Source: Patescibacteria group bacterium | Lineage (GTDB): Bacteria; Patescibacteriota; Patescibacteriia; 2-12-FULL-60-25 | NCBI GenBank assembly: GCA_018061025.1 | Contig: JAGOUY010000009.1 | Span: 1-64,000 of the forward strand | Length of the DNA: 64,000 nt | Reading direction: 5' to 3' | Shown: in pieces, positions 1-9,126 of the stretch | How the letters are laid out: every line of letters starts with the position of its first letter | Position numbering within the stretch: position 1 is the first letter of the stretch | Notes under the pieces: generated by a model | What the model was told of the DNA's origin: nothing | Databases searched by the model: none | What the model saw: only the letters and a program-made list of their open reading frames with translations | Program-made: the position numbers and the translations under genes

Positions 1-141
1 CTTGCAATGAGGGCATCTGGGGTGGGACATGACCCCAAGAGTGCCGGAAAAAGCTTGTGTGGATACATTTCATCAATGCAGGCTTCATCAAACCTCACTT
101 TTCACCCACAGGGGATGCAACAGTGCGTGTCAAGTATAGGG

Positions 142-170
142 TTGACATACCTCCATTTTTTCGCTAAGAA
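142..170 (+). promoter_or_regulatory. Sigma70-type promoter
   Basis: TTGACA (142-147), 17 nt, TAAGAA (165-170). It lies about 55 nt upstream of the start at 225 and fits the pattern shared by the orphan genes of this window. Confidence 0.65.
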
Positions 171-224
171 CAAGGGCTGGCTTTCTGTCAGCAACTTACA
201 ACCCACAATCATCAGGAGAGACCC

Positions 225-1385
225 GTGGGGACAAGAGAACAAACAAGAGGAGACGCTCGACGCCGGTGGGCGATCGCGATCTATCGCGAACTCCACAGGC
301 TGGGCACTCAAGACGCACGAGGAAGGCTCGTGCTGAAGGCAGAGAACCCGGTAAAACTGGTCTTCGAGATCGCAGATCGTCTTCAACGCGATAACGATGT
401 GTGCCGCTCCTGGGAGCGCGTCAACGGAGATGAAGCGCGCACCATCTTCTGTCGGACGATGAAAGCCTGGGTCGTGAAAGGCGACGAGGGCGGCTACATC
501 CTCGTTCAGGATCCCAGCGAATTCGAGTCGACGAAGAAGCCGTTCACTCCCAAAGCAAAGGCGTCATCTCCCAAGAAGAAAAGGACGCGAAGCAAGCAAA
601 AAGGAACGGTTCAGGCTCCGCTTCCCGAACGCCCGTGTGCTCGACCGAGAGCATACGAGAGGCCCGTGGTCGGACCCGCCAGTGAGCCTCCTGTGAGTGG
701 ACGGGTGGAGCATGGATGGCTGGGAGCGTACATGACTCCGGCCGAACAGCGGGTGTGGGATCATCTGGTCGGACAAATCCCGCGCCAGCCCATCGATGGA
801 TGGGGCCTGTCCCTCTCACCCGCCCTCATGTTCGAGGCACTGCATCTAGACCTCATGCAAGTAGACAGAGATACGCTGCTGGAGGCAATCGGACGCTTCT
901 GCAGTGCCAAACTCCTGAAGCGCACCGCATCGAACACCCTGAGCTGGCGGATCGTCCACAACCCTCGCAACGTCCGCATCAAGAAGATCAAGCGACGCTG
1001 GATGGTGAGTGCGGCAAGCACCCTCCTCGAGGAGAGCCGACTCGTTCGTAAGAGCGCAGAGGAACTGCGAGATCCGGTCCACGGGCTCGTGAATCTCGGA
1101 GCGCTCTTCAAGCGCGTGGGTGCCAAGAAGGAGAAGGCGAAAGATCTCCTGCACAAACGCTTCGTTCTCTGCGACGTGCAGGAAGCAGAGATCGGCGGGT
1201 ATGGCATCCTCATGCCGTGCGATGACGACGCCTGCCTCTACGTCCCCTGGTCGCTCGCTGGACGTGACTTCTTCCCCCACAAGGGCAGGGATCGGACCGA
1301 GCTCATCGAAGATACGCATCCGCGACACGCGGGCTGCGTCAGAGGCCTCCAGAAGCACTTCCGTCAGCTCGCACTCACCGCATAG
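225..1385 (+). CDS. Hypothetical protein, 386 aa
   Basis: I do not recognise a family. A GTG start at 225 is chosen because AGGAG (214-218) lies 6 nt upstream and a promoter sits at 142-170. The N-terminal ~90 residues look like a compact globular domain. A Lys/Arg/Pro-rich linker follows (about residues 105-150), then an alpha-helical C-terminal half with many basic residues (around 245-265, RIKKIKRRW). The basic linker and helices would suit nucleic-acid binding, but no catalytic motif is visible. It is monocistronic and followed by a second orphan gene of similar architecture at 1714. Confidence 0.75.
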   Translation: MGTREQTRGDARRRWAIAIYRELHRLGTQDARGRLVLKAENPVKLVFEIADRLQRDNDVCRSWERVNGDEARTIFCRTMKAWVVKGDEGGYILVQDPSEFESTKKPFTPKAKASSPKKKRTRSKQKGTVQAPLPERPCARPRAYERPVVGPASEPPVSGRVEHGWLGAYMTPAEQRVWDHLVGQIPRQPIDGWGLSLSPALMFEALHLDLMQVDRDTLLEAIGRFCSAKLLKRTASNTLSWRIVHNPRNVRIKKIKRRWMVSAASTLLEESRLVRKSAEELRDPVHGLVNLGALFKRVGAKKEKAKDLLHKRFVLCDVQEAEIGGYGILMPCDDDACLYVPWSLAGRDFFPHKGRDRTELIEDTHPRHAGCVRGLQKHFRQLALTA

Positions 1386-1502
1386 ACACGATTCCGCTCC
1401 TTCTTCCCTTCCTTCCCCCTCTTGGATGCCTGCCTTCGTATCGTAGGCCATCTGAGCGGGGTGTTTTTATTGCTAATATTAGCTGTTTTAACAGTGCTTT
1501 GC

Positions 1503-1531
1503 TTGACCAAAAGCCCATTTTACGATAGGCT
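1503..1531 (+). promoter_or_regulatory. Sigma70-type promoter for the 1714 gene
   Basis: TTGACC (1503-1508), 17 nt, TAGGCT (1526-1531). The implied leader is about 175 nt and contains the inverted repeat at 1611-1676. Confidence 0.6.
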
Positions 1532-1610
1532 CATCCATCGCCTTCAGCCTTCTCTAGGCGACTTCACGACGCTCACTCTATTAGGCACCTGCACAAAATA
1601 TTCGCCGTCT

Positions 1611-1676
1611 TGCGTATCAGCATCCTCCCCTGAAATCCTCACAATCGAGGATCACAGAAAAGGATGCTGATACGCA
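1611..1676. repeat. Long inverted repeat with nested hairpin in a leader
   Basis: A 16-nt arm at 1611-1626 is perfectly complementary to 1661-1676. Inside the loop, ATCCTC (1635-1640) pairs with GAGGAT (1647-1652). The element sits between the promoter at 1503 and the gene at 1714, so it would form in the 5' leader. There is no U-tract. It could be a regulatory leader or a mobile palindrome. Confidence 0.7.
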
Positions 1677-1713
1677 GCATTCGCGGCACCAGTTTCTGCA
1701 GAAGGAGGCGAAC

Positions 1714-2655
1714 ATGCCGAAGTTCACGGAACTCATTGCCAGGGGCAGGGCACGGAACAAGAAAGAGATTCGCGCCACCCGCTACCCCTACCTCGACCTC
1801 ATCCGGTTGGTGAGGGGGCCCTGCGCACGTTTCGGGTGTAAGGTCTCGCACAATAATCCATTCAATCTCAATAGACCCTTGAAAGGATTTATACTGTGCG
1901 CCATCGTGGGGCTGGCGTACGGGGTGGTATTCAATTCAGCGCCGATTCTTTTGTCCACGGTAGTGGTGGGCGTGATTCTTCTCGTGCATGCATTCTACGT
2001 GGAAGATTGGGAAGCGCATGAGGACGACCTCGCACAGCTCCGCGTGACGCTCCTCGGACGGACGGACGGAGACCATCTCACGGACGAGGTGACGCACGAA
2101 ATCGCCGAGGTCGCCGATAGGCTCTTCGGTCCAGACAGTGACTATGCGAACTGGCTCGCCATGGTCGAGCAGCGCGCGCAGGAAGTCGGCAGTGAGACGG
2201 AAGTCGTGACGGAAGATGCTGCCACGTTCGGGGGATTCCGTGAACCGGCCGTAAGGACGCACGTCCGCATCATCCCGGATGACGCGGACGTCATTTCCGC
2301 ACTGTCCACCCTCAGAGCTTTTAAGACGGGGGCCAAGAACGAGCTCAACAGGCTCCGAACCAAGGCTCACGAGCTCAAGGCTCCGGTGAACAATATTCGT
2401 CGGCTGCGAGCCATGTCCGGCGCTGACACCACGGCGAACACAAAAGCGATGGAGAGCGCCATCCAGGACGTGACGGATCATATCTTCACGTCTCTCCAAG
2501 CCCTCTCGCAGAGCACGTCGGCCGCCATCCAGACGGCAGCCCTCGCGACAGGGGGGAACTATGCGAATTCTATGAAGAAGCTTGCTAAGACCGCTGCAGA
2601 AGATGCGGAGAATCCTACAGGGAACGCGGCAACGCAACGCCGCCGCGGTCAATAG
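1714..2655 (+). CDS. Hypothetical membrane-anchored coiled-coil protein, 313 aa
   Basis: No family recognised. The start is supported by AAGGAGG (1702-1708) 5 nt before ATG. Residues ~55-95 form a hydrophobic hairpin of two membrane helices (FILCAIVGLAYGVVF and the segment ending HAFYV). The remaining ~220 residues are acidic and helical with likely coiled coil (about 195-240). The C-terminus is polar and basic. This topology, two membrane helices and a long cytosolic helical tail, suggests a membrane-tethered scaffold, but function is unknown. It is a single-gene unit ending before the hairpins at 2765-2829. Confidence 0.75.
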   Translation: MPKFTELIARGRARNKKEIRATRYPYLDLIRLVRGPCARFGCKVSHNNPFNLNRPLKGFILCAIVGLAYGVVFNSAPILLSTVVVGVILLVHAFYVEDWEAHEDDLAQLRVTLLGRTDGDHLTDEVTHEIAEVADRLFGPDSDYANWLAMVEQRAQEVGSETEVVTEDAATFGGFREPAVRTHVRIIPDDADVISALSTLRAFKTGAKNELNRLRTKAHELKAPVNNIRRLRAMSGADTTANTKAMESAIQDVTDHIFTSLQALSQSTSAAIQTAALATGGNYANSMKKLAKTAAEDAENPTGNAATQRRRGQ

Positions 2656-2764
2656 GCTAGCATCAAACGCACACTCACATCTGCACCTTCTCTCTACATT
2701 CCCTACAGGGTGACCTCGTCACCACAACTTTTTTGCAGCTCTTCATAAAGGACTTCAAAAAAGT

Positions 2765-2789
2765 AACGCCGACCAATCCGGTCGGCGTT
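2765..2789. terminator. Hairpin, 10-bp stem
   Basis: AACGCCGACC pairs with GGTCGGCGTT around a 5-nt loop. There is no T-tract. It lies just upstream of the stronger terminator at 2800 and may act with it. Confidence 0.5.
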
Positions 2790-2799
2790 GAAGGGCGAT

Positions 2800-2829
2800 A
2801 AAAAGACTAGGTACGCACCTAGTCTTTTT
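2800..2829. terminator. Bidirectional intrinsic terminator
   Basis: AAAAAGACTAGGT pairs with ACCTAGTCTTTTT around the loop ACGC. A- and T-tracts on both sides would let it stop transcription from 1714 (+) and from uvrA (-). Confidence 0.85.
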
Positions 2830-2947
2830 ATTATGCTCACTTTCCACGACGATTTCACAATAAAAACCTAATGGGAACTGCTCGACGCTGGTTTGTAGAT
2901 ATGCGCTGAAGAAATCCTTTTTATCTTGGCTGGATTATTTATATAAG

Positions 2948-3098
2948 CTCCCCTCCTCCGGCGAGGAGGGGAGGCCACACTTTAATGCAAATAAAAAAAC
3001 GGCCTGGGGGAGGAGTTCTGAAGAAACAATGGTAGCCCAGGATGCCCGTTTGGTTGGGCTCGTACTCCTCCCCTAACCCCTCCTCGCCAGAGGAGGGG
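2948..3098. repeat. Composite GC-rich palindromic element
   Basis: Three nested or adjacent palindromes. An 11-bp stem (2948-2958/2963-2973) has a CGGC loop. A 10-bp outer stem (3007-3016/3064-3073) encloses AGCCCA...TGGGCT. A 9-bp stem (3077-3085/3090-3098) closes it. The first and last share the core CCCCTCCTC/GAGGAGGGG. It fills the gap between the terminator and the 3' end of uvrA and looks like a non-autonomous repeat of the kind common between CPR genes. Confidence 0.6.
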
Positions 3099-3112
3099 AA
3101 CCATGCCGCACA

Positions 3113-5983
3113 TTAAAGCGCCTCCTTCAAATATTTTCCCGTCCAACTGCCCTTCGCTTTGGCGACTTCTTCGGGGACGCCTTGGGCGACGATTTCTCCA
3201 CCGTAGACACCACCTTCAGGGCCAACATCGATGACCCAATCGGCGGATTTGATAATGTCCATGTTGTGTTCGATGACGAGGACCGTGTTGCCTTTGTCGA
3301 CGAGGGCGTTTAAGACGATCAAGAGACGTTTGATGTCGTCGAAGTGAAGACCGGTGGTTGGCTCATCAAGGATGTACAGAGTTTTGCCAGTGGCGCGACG
3401 GGAAAGTTCAGTGGCTAATTTTACACGCTGGGCTTCACCACCGGATAACGTGGTGGCGGGTTGACCGAGTTTTACGTAGCCGAGACCAACTTCGTGCAGG
3501 ACGGAGAGCTTTTCGTAAATGAGGGGTTGATCGACAAAGAAGCGACGGGATTCTTCGACGGTCATGTCGAGGATGTCGGCGATGTTTTTGCCGCGCCAGT
3601 GGATTTCTAAAGCTTCGGAATTGTAGCGACGACCGTGGCACTCACTACATTCAACGTAGACATCTGGCAAGAACTGCATGGAGATTTGGACGTAGCCGTC
3701 ACCGCCACAAGGTTCACAGCGTCCGCCACCTTTGACGTTGAAGGAGAATTTCCCGGCATCAAAGCCGCGCATCTTGGCTTCTGGGATTTCTGTAAAGAGA
3801 TCACGGATGATGGTGAAGAGACCCGTATACGTGGCTGGATTAGAGCGCGGGGTACGGCCGATGGGAGATTGGTCGACGGACACAATCTTATCGAGATAGT
3901 CGATGCCGTCGATGGATTTGTGGGCCGCGACAGGATCTTTGGCTCCGTAGAAATGGGAGGAGAGGGAGCGACCTAAAATATCTAAGACGAGGGTGGATTT
4001 TCCGGAACCGGAGACACCCGTGACACACACGAACCGTCCGAGAGGGATACTGACATCGACATTTTTGAGATTGAAAGCGGTGGCACCCTTGATCATGAGC
4101 GCTTTGCCATTGCCACGGCGGCGGACTTTAGGACGGGCGATAGATAGGCGACCACTAAGGTATGCACCGGTGGTTGATTCTTTGGAACGCTTGATCTCGG
4201 CGAGGGTTCCTTCAGCGATAATTTCTCCGCCATACTCCCCTGCTCCTGGACCCACGTCAACGACATAGTCGGCAGCTTGAATGATTGCCTCATCGTGTTC
4301 GACGACAATGACCGTGTTGCCTAGATCACGCAGACGTTTAATGGTCGCGATAAGCTTGTCGTTGTCGCGGGAGTGGAGACCAATGGAAGGTTCATCCAAA
4401 ATATAAATGACACCAGATAATTCTGAACCGAGTTGAGCGGCTAAACGAACACGTTGCGCTTCTCCGCCGGAGAGGGACATGGCAGAGCGGTCGAGGGTGA
4501 GGTAATTCAAGCCAACGTCGATGAGGTTTTGCAAACGACGAGAAATTTCGGTCGAGATTTGGTCAACGACGAGACGTTCACGTTCGGTAAAGCCTTGAGA
4601 ATCTACTTCTTTGGTGGCCTTGATGCGCGCGATTTTTGAGGGACGGACTTTAACAGGACCACGGCCCAGACCTTTGAAGAAGGAGATCGTGTCATCTAAT
4701 GGAACGGATACGATATCGGCAATGGATTTATCGGCGACCGTCACGCCAAGCGCTTCAGGACGGAGACGTTTGCCCTCACAATTAGGACAGGTGAGAACGC
4801 GCATGTAGGCCTCGATTTCTTTTTGGACGTATTCGGAGTCTGTATCTTTGTATTTTTCTTCTAACATGGCGACGAGTCCGCCAAAACGCATCATCTTGCC
4901 TTCGATATCGTAAGCGGTTTCGCCCGTTCCATCCATGAGGACACGTAGGGCCTTGGCAGAAAAACTGGCGACGGGTTCGTGCACAGAAAAACCATGCTTT
5001 TCTCCGACACGTTCTAACAATTTTAACTGGCCATTTTGATTGCCTGCGATGCGCGTGAGCGGTTTGATGGCTCCTTGGGCAATCGTGAGACGCTTGTTTG
5101 GAATCACTAAATCCGGCTCTAAGACGAGTTTGGTGCCAAGACCGGTACAGGCAGGACAGGCGCCGTGAGGAGAATTGAACGAGAAGAGACGAGGTTCAAG
5201 CGTTGGGAGCGAGATATTACAGTGGGCACAGAAGAGGGATTGTGAAAACAGCATGTCTTCGCCGGTTTCTTCCACGAGCGCCATGAGGAGTCCGTTCCCG
5301 AGCTCAAGGGCTTGTTTGACGGTTTCGAGCAGAGGCTCAATCACCATGCTCGTGTTTTGGTCGAGCTTGGTAATGATGACTTCGATGGTGTGCTCTTTGG
5401 TTTTGTCGATGCGGGTACGAAGGATCTCATCGATATCAACGAGCGTGCCGTCAAAACGGACTTCGCGATACCCGGCATTGCGCGCGGCCTGCAAGACGAC
5501 TTTGTGTTCGCCTTTTTGTTCACGCACCATGGGAGCGAGTAAAATGATCGCGGAGGAGTGGGTGAGGCTTAAGACTTTTTCGGCAATCGCACGCGGCGGT
5601 TGTTCCATCACAGGTGAATGACATTTTACACAATGGGCACGACCCGCACGGGAAAAGAGGATGCGTAAAAAATCGTAGATTTCGGTGACGGTTCCGACGG
5701 TTGAGCGAGGATTGTTGGAAGCGGATTTTTGATCGATGGCGATGGTGGGAGAAAGACCGGTAATTTCATCGACATCTGGCTTGTCTTGCAACTCCAAAAA
5801 TTGCCGAGCGTACGAGGAGAGACTCTCCATGTAGCGGCGTTGGCCCTCGGCATGGATGGTATCAAAGGCGAGGGATGACTTTCCCGAACCAGATAGACCT
5901 GTAACCACGATAAATGTTCCTTTCGGAAGATCAATCGAAATGTTTTTGAGGTTATGGACCCGGGCTCCTTTGATCGAAATCAT
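3113..5983 (-). CDS. uvrA: UvrABC excinuclease subunit A
   Basis: DNA-damage recognition ATPase of nucleotide excision repair, acting in the cytoplasm with UvrB and UvrC. Two ABC modules are visible, with Walker [10 protein letters not shown] and GVSGSGKST and signatures LSGGEAQRV twice. Zinc-binding cysteine pairs occur (CVKC; CAHC/CPAC; CEPC/CSEC). The start at 5983 gives the canonical N-terminus [11 protein letters not shown], with GGAG 8 nt upstream. ATG at 6031 or TTG at 6070 would add 16-29 residues. Length of 956 aa is normal. It lies 100 nt downstream of the pilin-fusion gene on the same strand. Confidence 0.97.
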   Translation of the reverse strand: MISIKGARVHNLKNISIDLPKGTFIVVTGLSGSGKSSLAFDTIHAEGQRRYMESLSSYARQFLELQDKPDVDEITGLSPTIAIDQKSASNNPRSTVGTVTEIYDFLRILFSRAGRAHCVKCHSPVMEQPPRAIAEKVLSLTHSSAIILLAPMVREQKGEHKVVLQAARNAGYREVRFDGTLVDIDEILRTRIDKTKEHTIEVIITKLDQNTSMVIEPLLETVKQALELGNGLLMALVEETGEDMLFSQSLFCAHCNISLPTLEPRLFSFNSPHGACPACTGLGTKLVLEPDLVIPNKRLTIAQGAIKPLTRIAGNQNGQLKLLERVGEKHGFSVHEPVASFSAKALRVLMDGTGETAYDIEGKMMRFGGLVAMLEEKYKDTDSEYVQKEIEAYMRVLTCPNCEGKRLRPEALGVTVADKSIADIVSVPLDDTISFFKGLGRGPVKVRPSKIARIKATKEVDSQGFTERERLVVDQISTEISRRLQNLIDVGLNYLTLDRSAMSLSGGEAQRVRLAAQLGSELSGVIYILDEPSIGLHSRDNDKLIATIKRLRDLGNTVIVVEHDEAIIQAADYVVDVGPGAGEYGGEIIAEGTLAEIKRSKESTTGAYLSGRLSIARPKVRRRGNGKALMIKGATAFNLKNVDVSIPLGRFVCVTGVSGSGKSTLVLDILGRSLSSHFYGAKDPVAAHKSIDGIDYLDKIVSVDQSPIGRTPRSNPATYTGLFTIIRDLFTEIPEAKMRGFDAGKFSFNVKGGGRCEPCGGDGYVQISMQFLPDVYVECSECHGRRYNSEALEIHWRGKNIADILDMTVEESRRFFVDQPLIYEKLSVLHEVGLGYVKLGQPATTLSGGEAQRVKLATELSRRATGKTLYILDEPTTGLHFDDIKRLLIVLNALVDKGNTVLVIEHNMDIIKSADWVIDVGPEGGVYGGEIVAQGVPEEVAKAKGSWTGKYLKEAL

Positions 5984-6082
5984 GGAGCGGTCTCCAAAGG
6001 CGCGGTTTGGAGAAGCAGAACGTTTAGGCATGTTGGCGGCGAGACTATCATGTTTCGCCACTATGAGCAAGAGGACAACCTA

Positions 6083-7981
6083 TTAGCGTGCGGGGGCTGG
6101 GGCGGAGGGAGGAATAGGGGTAACGAGATAGTCGGAAGTGGTAGGCACGCAGCGGACTCCTAAACAGGCCGTTTCTCCTGCCCCACCACAAGGACCCGCG
6201 CAGGCACGAACACATTCCTGGACTCCAGCGGTGCCTTCTTGCGTACAGCCTGTCACTCTACGCATCGTCACGGGACCATCCCCTCGACAACGAAAGCGGC
6301 ATTCTAGGGCCGGACCAGCAGGCGTTGAACGCAAGCTCGCAGGACGTTGGCAAAAATATTCAAGATCATTTGGACGCTCTATACTACCGGCAGGCCGCAC
6401 AAAAGGAGCACACACAAGCCCTGTCTGACAGGCAATGCGTCTTGTCCCTCCGTTGTTCCCTGTGGCTTGATGCACTCCGGTGATACGGACATTGGGTGGG
6501 TCAACCATATCACAACCCGTACCGGAACATTGACACTGATCCCCTTCTCTTCCAAGGGAGCACTCTGTTCGTCCGGCAAGGGATCCCGTTTGGCGGCTAT
6601 TATAGATACAGGCGGCGCCTGCACCCAATGTTCTGACACATTCGCTATCAAGCCGACAGACGGGACGTGGGACTCCTTCTGGCCTTATCGGAGATCCCGT
6701 TTGCACGGTTCCACCTGCGCCGCCGTAGCTTAAAGCGACGCATTTCCAATCATCTTGTTGGAACTGACACACGGTTCCATTCTGACAAACGCCTAGGCCA
6801 CTCCCACGATTATTCGTATCGCCCAAATAGGTACTGACTTCATTCGGTGTGGTCATCACCTCACAACAGCTTCCTGTGCACTTACAGCGTTGACCTTCGC
6901 TCAGATCAGAGCAGACCCCCTCTGTCTGGGTATGCATAAAACAAATACCACTTTGACATTCTTGGTCGTAGGCACATGGCTGCCCTTTGGCGACCACGCC
7001 CGATCTTCCCGCGCCGACCCGCCGGACACGAGCCTCTTGGACAGGGTTTCCACATGCATTCGTTATAACGGTGGGCGCGGCGAGAGGAACGGCTTTCGGC
7101 GTGATGGGTTGGATATTGGGCAATTTGAGCGAGAGCGTATTTGGGTTGACGGTAGATAAAATGAAGTACGAACCTAAGACGAGAAGAAGACCGATGATCG
7201 CATCTTGGATAATTGTTTTGCCGGCACTTACATCATCCATGGCAGACCCGAGTAGATAGCGAAAGCCACCATAGACAATCATAATGACGGCGGCGGTGCC
7301 TGCGAGACCAATCACATAGCGATACACCAGGGCGATATAGCCTCCAAGATCACTTACGACCGTCACCCCATCAATCGGCTGCGAAAGGGTAAGAGGAACC
7401 GCGTCCCGATTGGCCGCAGCTGGAGCGTTTACTTGGTTGACGGGTGGAGTGGGAACGGTTGGCGTTGTGGATCCTGTAGGCGCAACACAGCTTGGCTGAC
7501 GGGCTGGATCAGGACGCATGCCTGCGGTCACGGGGGCGGTTGGGCTGGCACAGCGAGCCGCGCAACTTTGCACACAAGCGGGTGAGGCTACGGTGATCGT
7601 CGGACAATGGTCGCTTGTTTGTACCGTGACAGGACTGCCTTGGGCGCCTGCGGCTGGGACACACGTACACGAACAAACGGGTGAACTCGGATCGGTTCCA
7701 TCAGGGGTAAAAACGGCGGGACCCCGACAGGTATATCCCGCGGGACGTAGACTATTGCACGCAGACACGACGGCTGGTGTTGTGCCTTGGGCGGGTGCGC
7801 CCGTGCATAACTTCTGACAATCCGCGTCGGTCGCCATGCTCGTACTATTGACCACCTGCGTCCGAGAACCGGATACACAGGTAATCGCGCAGCCACGAGC
7901 CCATGCAAGCGATGGAGCTACACTTCCAGATAAACTGAAGATCAGGAGAAAAAGGGAGGCGACGCGTTTGAAAGACAACAT
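6083..7981 (-). CDS. T4SS-pilin-like protein fused to cysteine-rich extracellular domains, 632 aa
   Basis: An N-terminal signal peptide (residues ~1-28, ending near SLAWARG) precedes a Cys-rich, Pro/Thr-rich region (~30-185). A two-helix membrane unit follows at about 205-285 ([36 protein letters not shown], then [14 protein letters not shown]). This is typical of the VirB2-like T4SS-pilin family frequent in CPR genomes. The C-terminal ~340 residues contain many paired cysteines in repeats ([25 protein letters not shown]) and should be disulfide-bonded outside the membrane. The gene starts 6 nt after the DsbA-like gene, so they are probably co-transcribed. Such pilins usually stand alone, and the large Cys-rich ectodomain is unusual. 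The exact surface role is inference. Confidence 0.85.
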   Translation of the reverse strand: MLSFKRVASLFLLIFSLSGSVAPSLAWARGCAITCVSGSRTQVVNSTSMATDADCQKLCTGAPAQGTTPAVVSACNSLRPAGYTCRGPAVFTPDGTDPSSPVCSCTCVPAAGAQGSPVTVQTSDHCPTITVASPACVQSCAARCASPTAPVTAGMRPDPARQPSCVAPTGSTTPTVPTPPVNQVNAPAAANRDAVPLTLSQPIDGVTVVSDLGGYIALVYRYVIGLAGTAAVIMIVYGGFRYLLGSAMDDVSAGKTIIQDAIIGLLLVLGSYFILSTVNPNTLSLKLPNIQPITPKAVPLAAPTVITNACGNPVQEARVRRVGAGRSGVVAKGQPCAYDQECQSGICFMHTQTEGVCSDLSEGQRCKCTGSCCEVMTTPNEVSTYLGDTNNRGSGLGVCQNGTVCQFQQDDWKCVALSYGGAGGTVQTGSPIRPEGVPRPVCRLDSECVRTLGAGAACIYNSRQTGSLAGRTECSLGREGDQCQCSGTGCDMVDPPNVRITGVHQATGNNGGTRRIACQTGLVCAPFVRPAGSIERPNDLEYFCQRPASLRSTPAGPALECRFRCRGDGPVTMRRVTGCTQEGTAGVQECVRACAGPCGGAGETACLGVRCVPTTSDYLVTPIPPSAPAPAR

Positions 7982-7987
7982 AATATA

Positions 7988-8689
7988 TTATAAAGAGGAA
8001 GGAACCGCTAAAAACTTTTTGATCAGAAATTCCAAGGTCTTGTTATCGAGCGCGCCTTGGATGCGGATGCCATTAAAGAAAAAGGTGGGCGTGCCTTCGA
8101 CGCCCGCGCGCAAGCCATCCGCAATCTCTCCTTGGATGCGGTCTTGGTAGCGTTTCTCTTTGTAGCATTGATCAAACGAAGACACATTTAATCCGACTTC
8201 TTGCGCATAGCGACGAAGGTCTCCGTCTTCATGTTGAGCTTGAGAGGTAAAAAGCTTGTCGTGATAAGGCCAATATAAGCCCTGTTCGTGCGCGCAACGA
8301 GCTGCGAGAGCTGTCGCGGTGGCACGCGGATGAAGGGAGTCGACGGGAAAGTCGCGGGCGATAAAATAGACCTGATCTTGATAGCGCTGGATGAGTTCAC
8401 GGACGGCGGGGAAGGAATCGCGGCAATAGGGGCAGCCAAAATCTAAAAATTCTACGATCACGAGTTTGGCAGCAGGGTTTCCGAAGGCGGGGGCGGAGGT
8501 TGGTTGCAAGCGCAGGAGATCTTCTTCTGTGACTTGCTGGTTCGCGATGGCGGAACTGAGAGAGGCCTCTAACCGTTGGTCTAATAATGGATTGGAGTCA
8601 CCGGAACGAATGGCGCGGTAATATTGGACAAGATAATACCCAAACCAAGCAACCAAAAGCGCAAAAAGGGTGATGACTCCCCATTTCAT
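7988..8689 (-). CDS. Membrane-anchored DsbA/BdbD-like thiol-disulfide oxidoreductase
   Basis: The family forms or exchanges disulfides in exported proteins. One N-terminal membrane helix (about residues 4-24) precedes a thioredoxin fold. It has the active site C86-P-Y-C89 after VIVEFLDFG, a helical insertion, and the cis-proline loop GTPTFF. The start at 8689 is preferred because GGTGGAG lies 4 nt upstream. ATG at 8719 adds ten residues but falls only 3 nt after a TATAAT (8723-8728 on this strand). The downstream neighbour is the cysteine-rich pilin fusion, a plausible substrate. Confidence 0.92.
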   Translation of the reverse strand: MKWGVITLFALLVAWFGYYLVQYYRAIRSGDSNPLLDQRLEASLSSAIANQQVTEEDLLRLQPTSAPAFGNPAAKLVIVEFLDFGCPYCRDSFPAVRELIQRYQDQVYFIARDFPVDSLHPRATATALAARCAHEQGLYWPYHDKLFTSQAQHEDGDLRRYAQEVGLNVSSFDQCYKEKRYQDRIQGEIADGLRAGVEGTPTFFFNGIRIQGALDNKTLEFLIKKFLAVPSSL

Positions 8690-8816
8690 AAAACTCCACC
8701 CACTTACACGAAAGGACATAGCATTATAGGCATCAGGCGTCAGGAATTAGGCATCAGGAATGAAAATTCCACTCCTACAACCCCACGCATGCTGTTTTGG
8801 CAAATAGTAGCATGCA

Positions 8817-8845
8817 TTGACCTATCTGTCTCTTCGAGGTAACGT
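8817..8845 (+). promoter_or_regulatory. secG promoter, nearly leaderless
   Basis: TTGACC (8817-8822), 17 nt, TAACGT (8840-8845), then 9 nt to the secG ATG. The predicted transcript would start within about 3 nt of the start codon. Confidence 0.7.
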
Positions 8846-8854
8846 TTCTGTGTT

Positions 8855-9076
8855 ATGCGACAAACCATTTTGGCGGTAGCCATGATCCTGATCTCCGTCT
8901 TGTTGTCGGCGGCGATTTTACTCCAGCAGCGCAGCTCTGGCTTAGGGGTGGCATTTGGCGGCGATGGCAATGTCTTTCGCACAAAACGTGGCTTAGAAAA
9001 AGGCTTATTTTACGCAACGATTGCGCTCGTGTGCTTATTCATTGGCACGGCCATCTTGAATTTGGTGTTGGTATAA
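8855..9076 (+). CDS. secG: Preprotein translocase subunit SecG
   Basis: Small subunit of the SecYEG channel. At 73 aa it has the usual length. Two membrane helices (about 3-24 and 51-72) flank the cytoplasmic loop containing LLQQRSSGLGVAFGG, the SecG hallmark, followed by the basic stretch RTKRGLEK. No Shine-Dalgarno is present; initiation fits a leaderless mRNA. The oligopeptide-binding protein gene follows after 50 nt. Confidence 0.95.
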   Translation: MRQTILAVAMILISVLLSAAILLQQRSSGLGVAFGGDGNVFRTKRGLEKGLFYATIALVCLFIGTAILNLVLV

Positions 9077-9126
9077 GGATCCCCGGGTTCAAGCGGTCAG
9101 GTACGTCCTTTTGACTTTATCTTCCC

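Noticed and set aside
761-1451. Minus-strand open frames opposite the 225-1385 gene
   Set aside because: No start signals, Arg/Ser-rich composition typical of an antisense shadow; the + strand gene has promoter and SD.
5175-5621. Open frames antisense to uvrA
   Set aside because: Entirely inside a well conserved gene with no homology of their own.
7987-7992. TATAAT (minus strand) 5 nt before the pilin-fusion start
   Set aside because: It lies in the 6-nt junction with the upstream DsbA-like gene and has no -35, so co-transcription is the simpler view.
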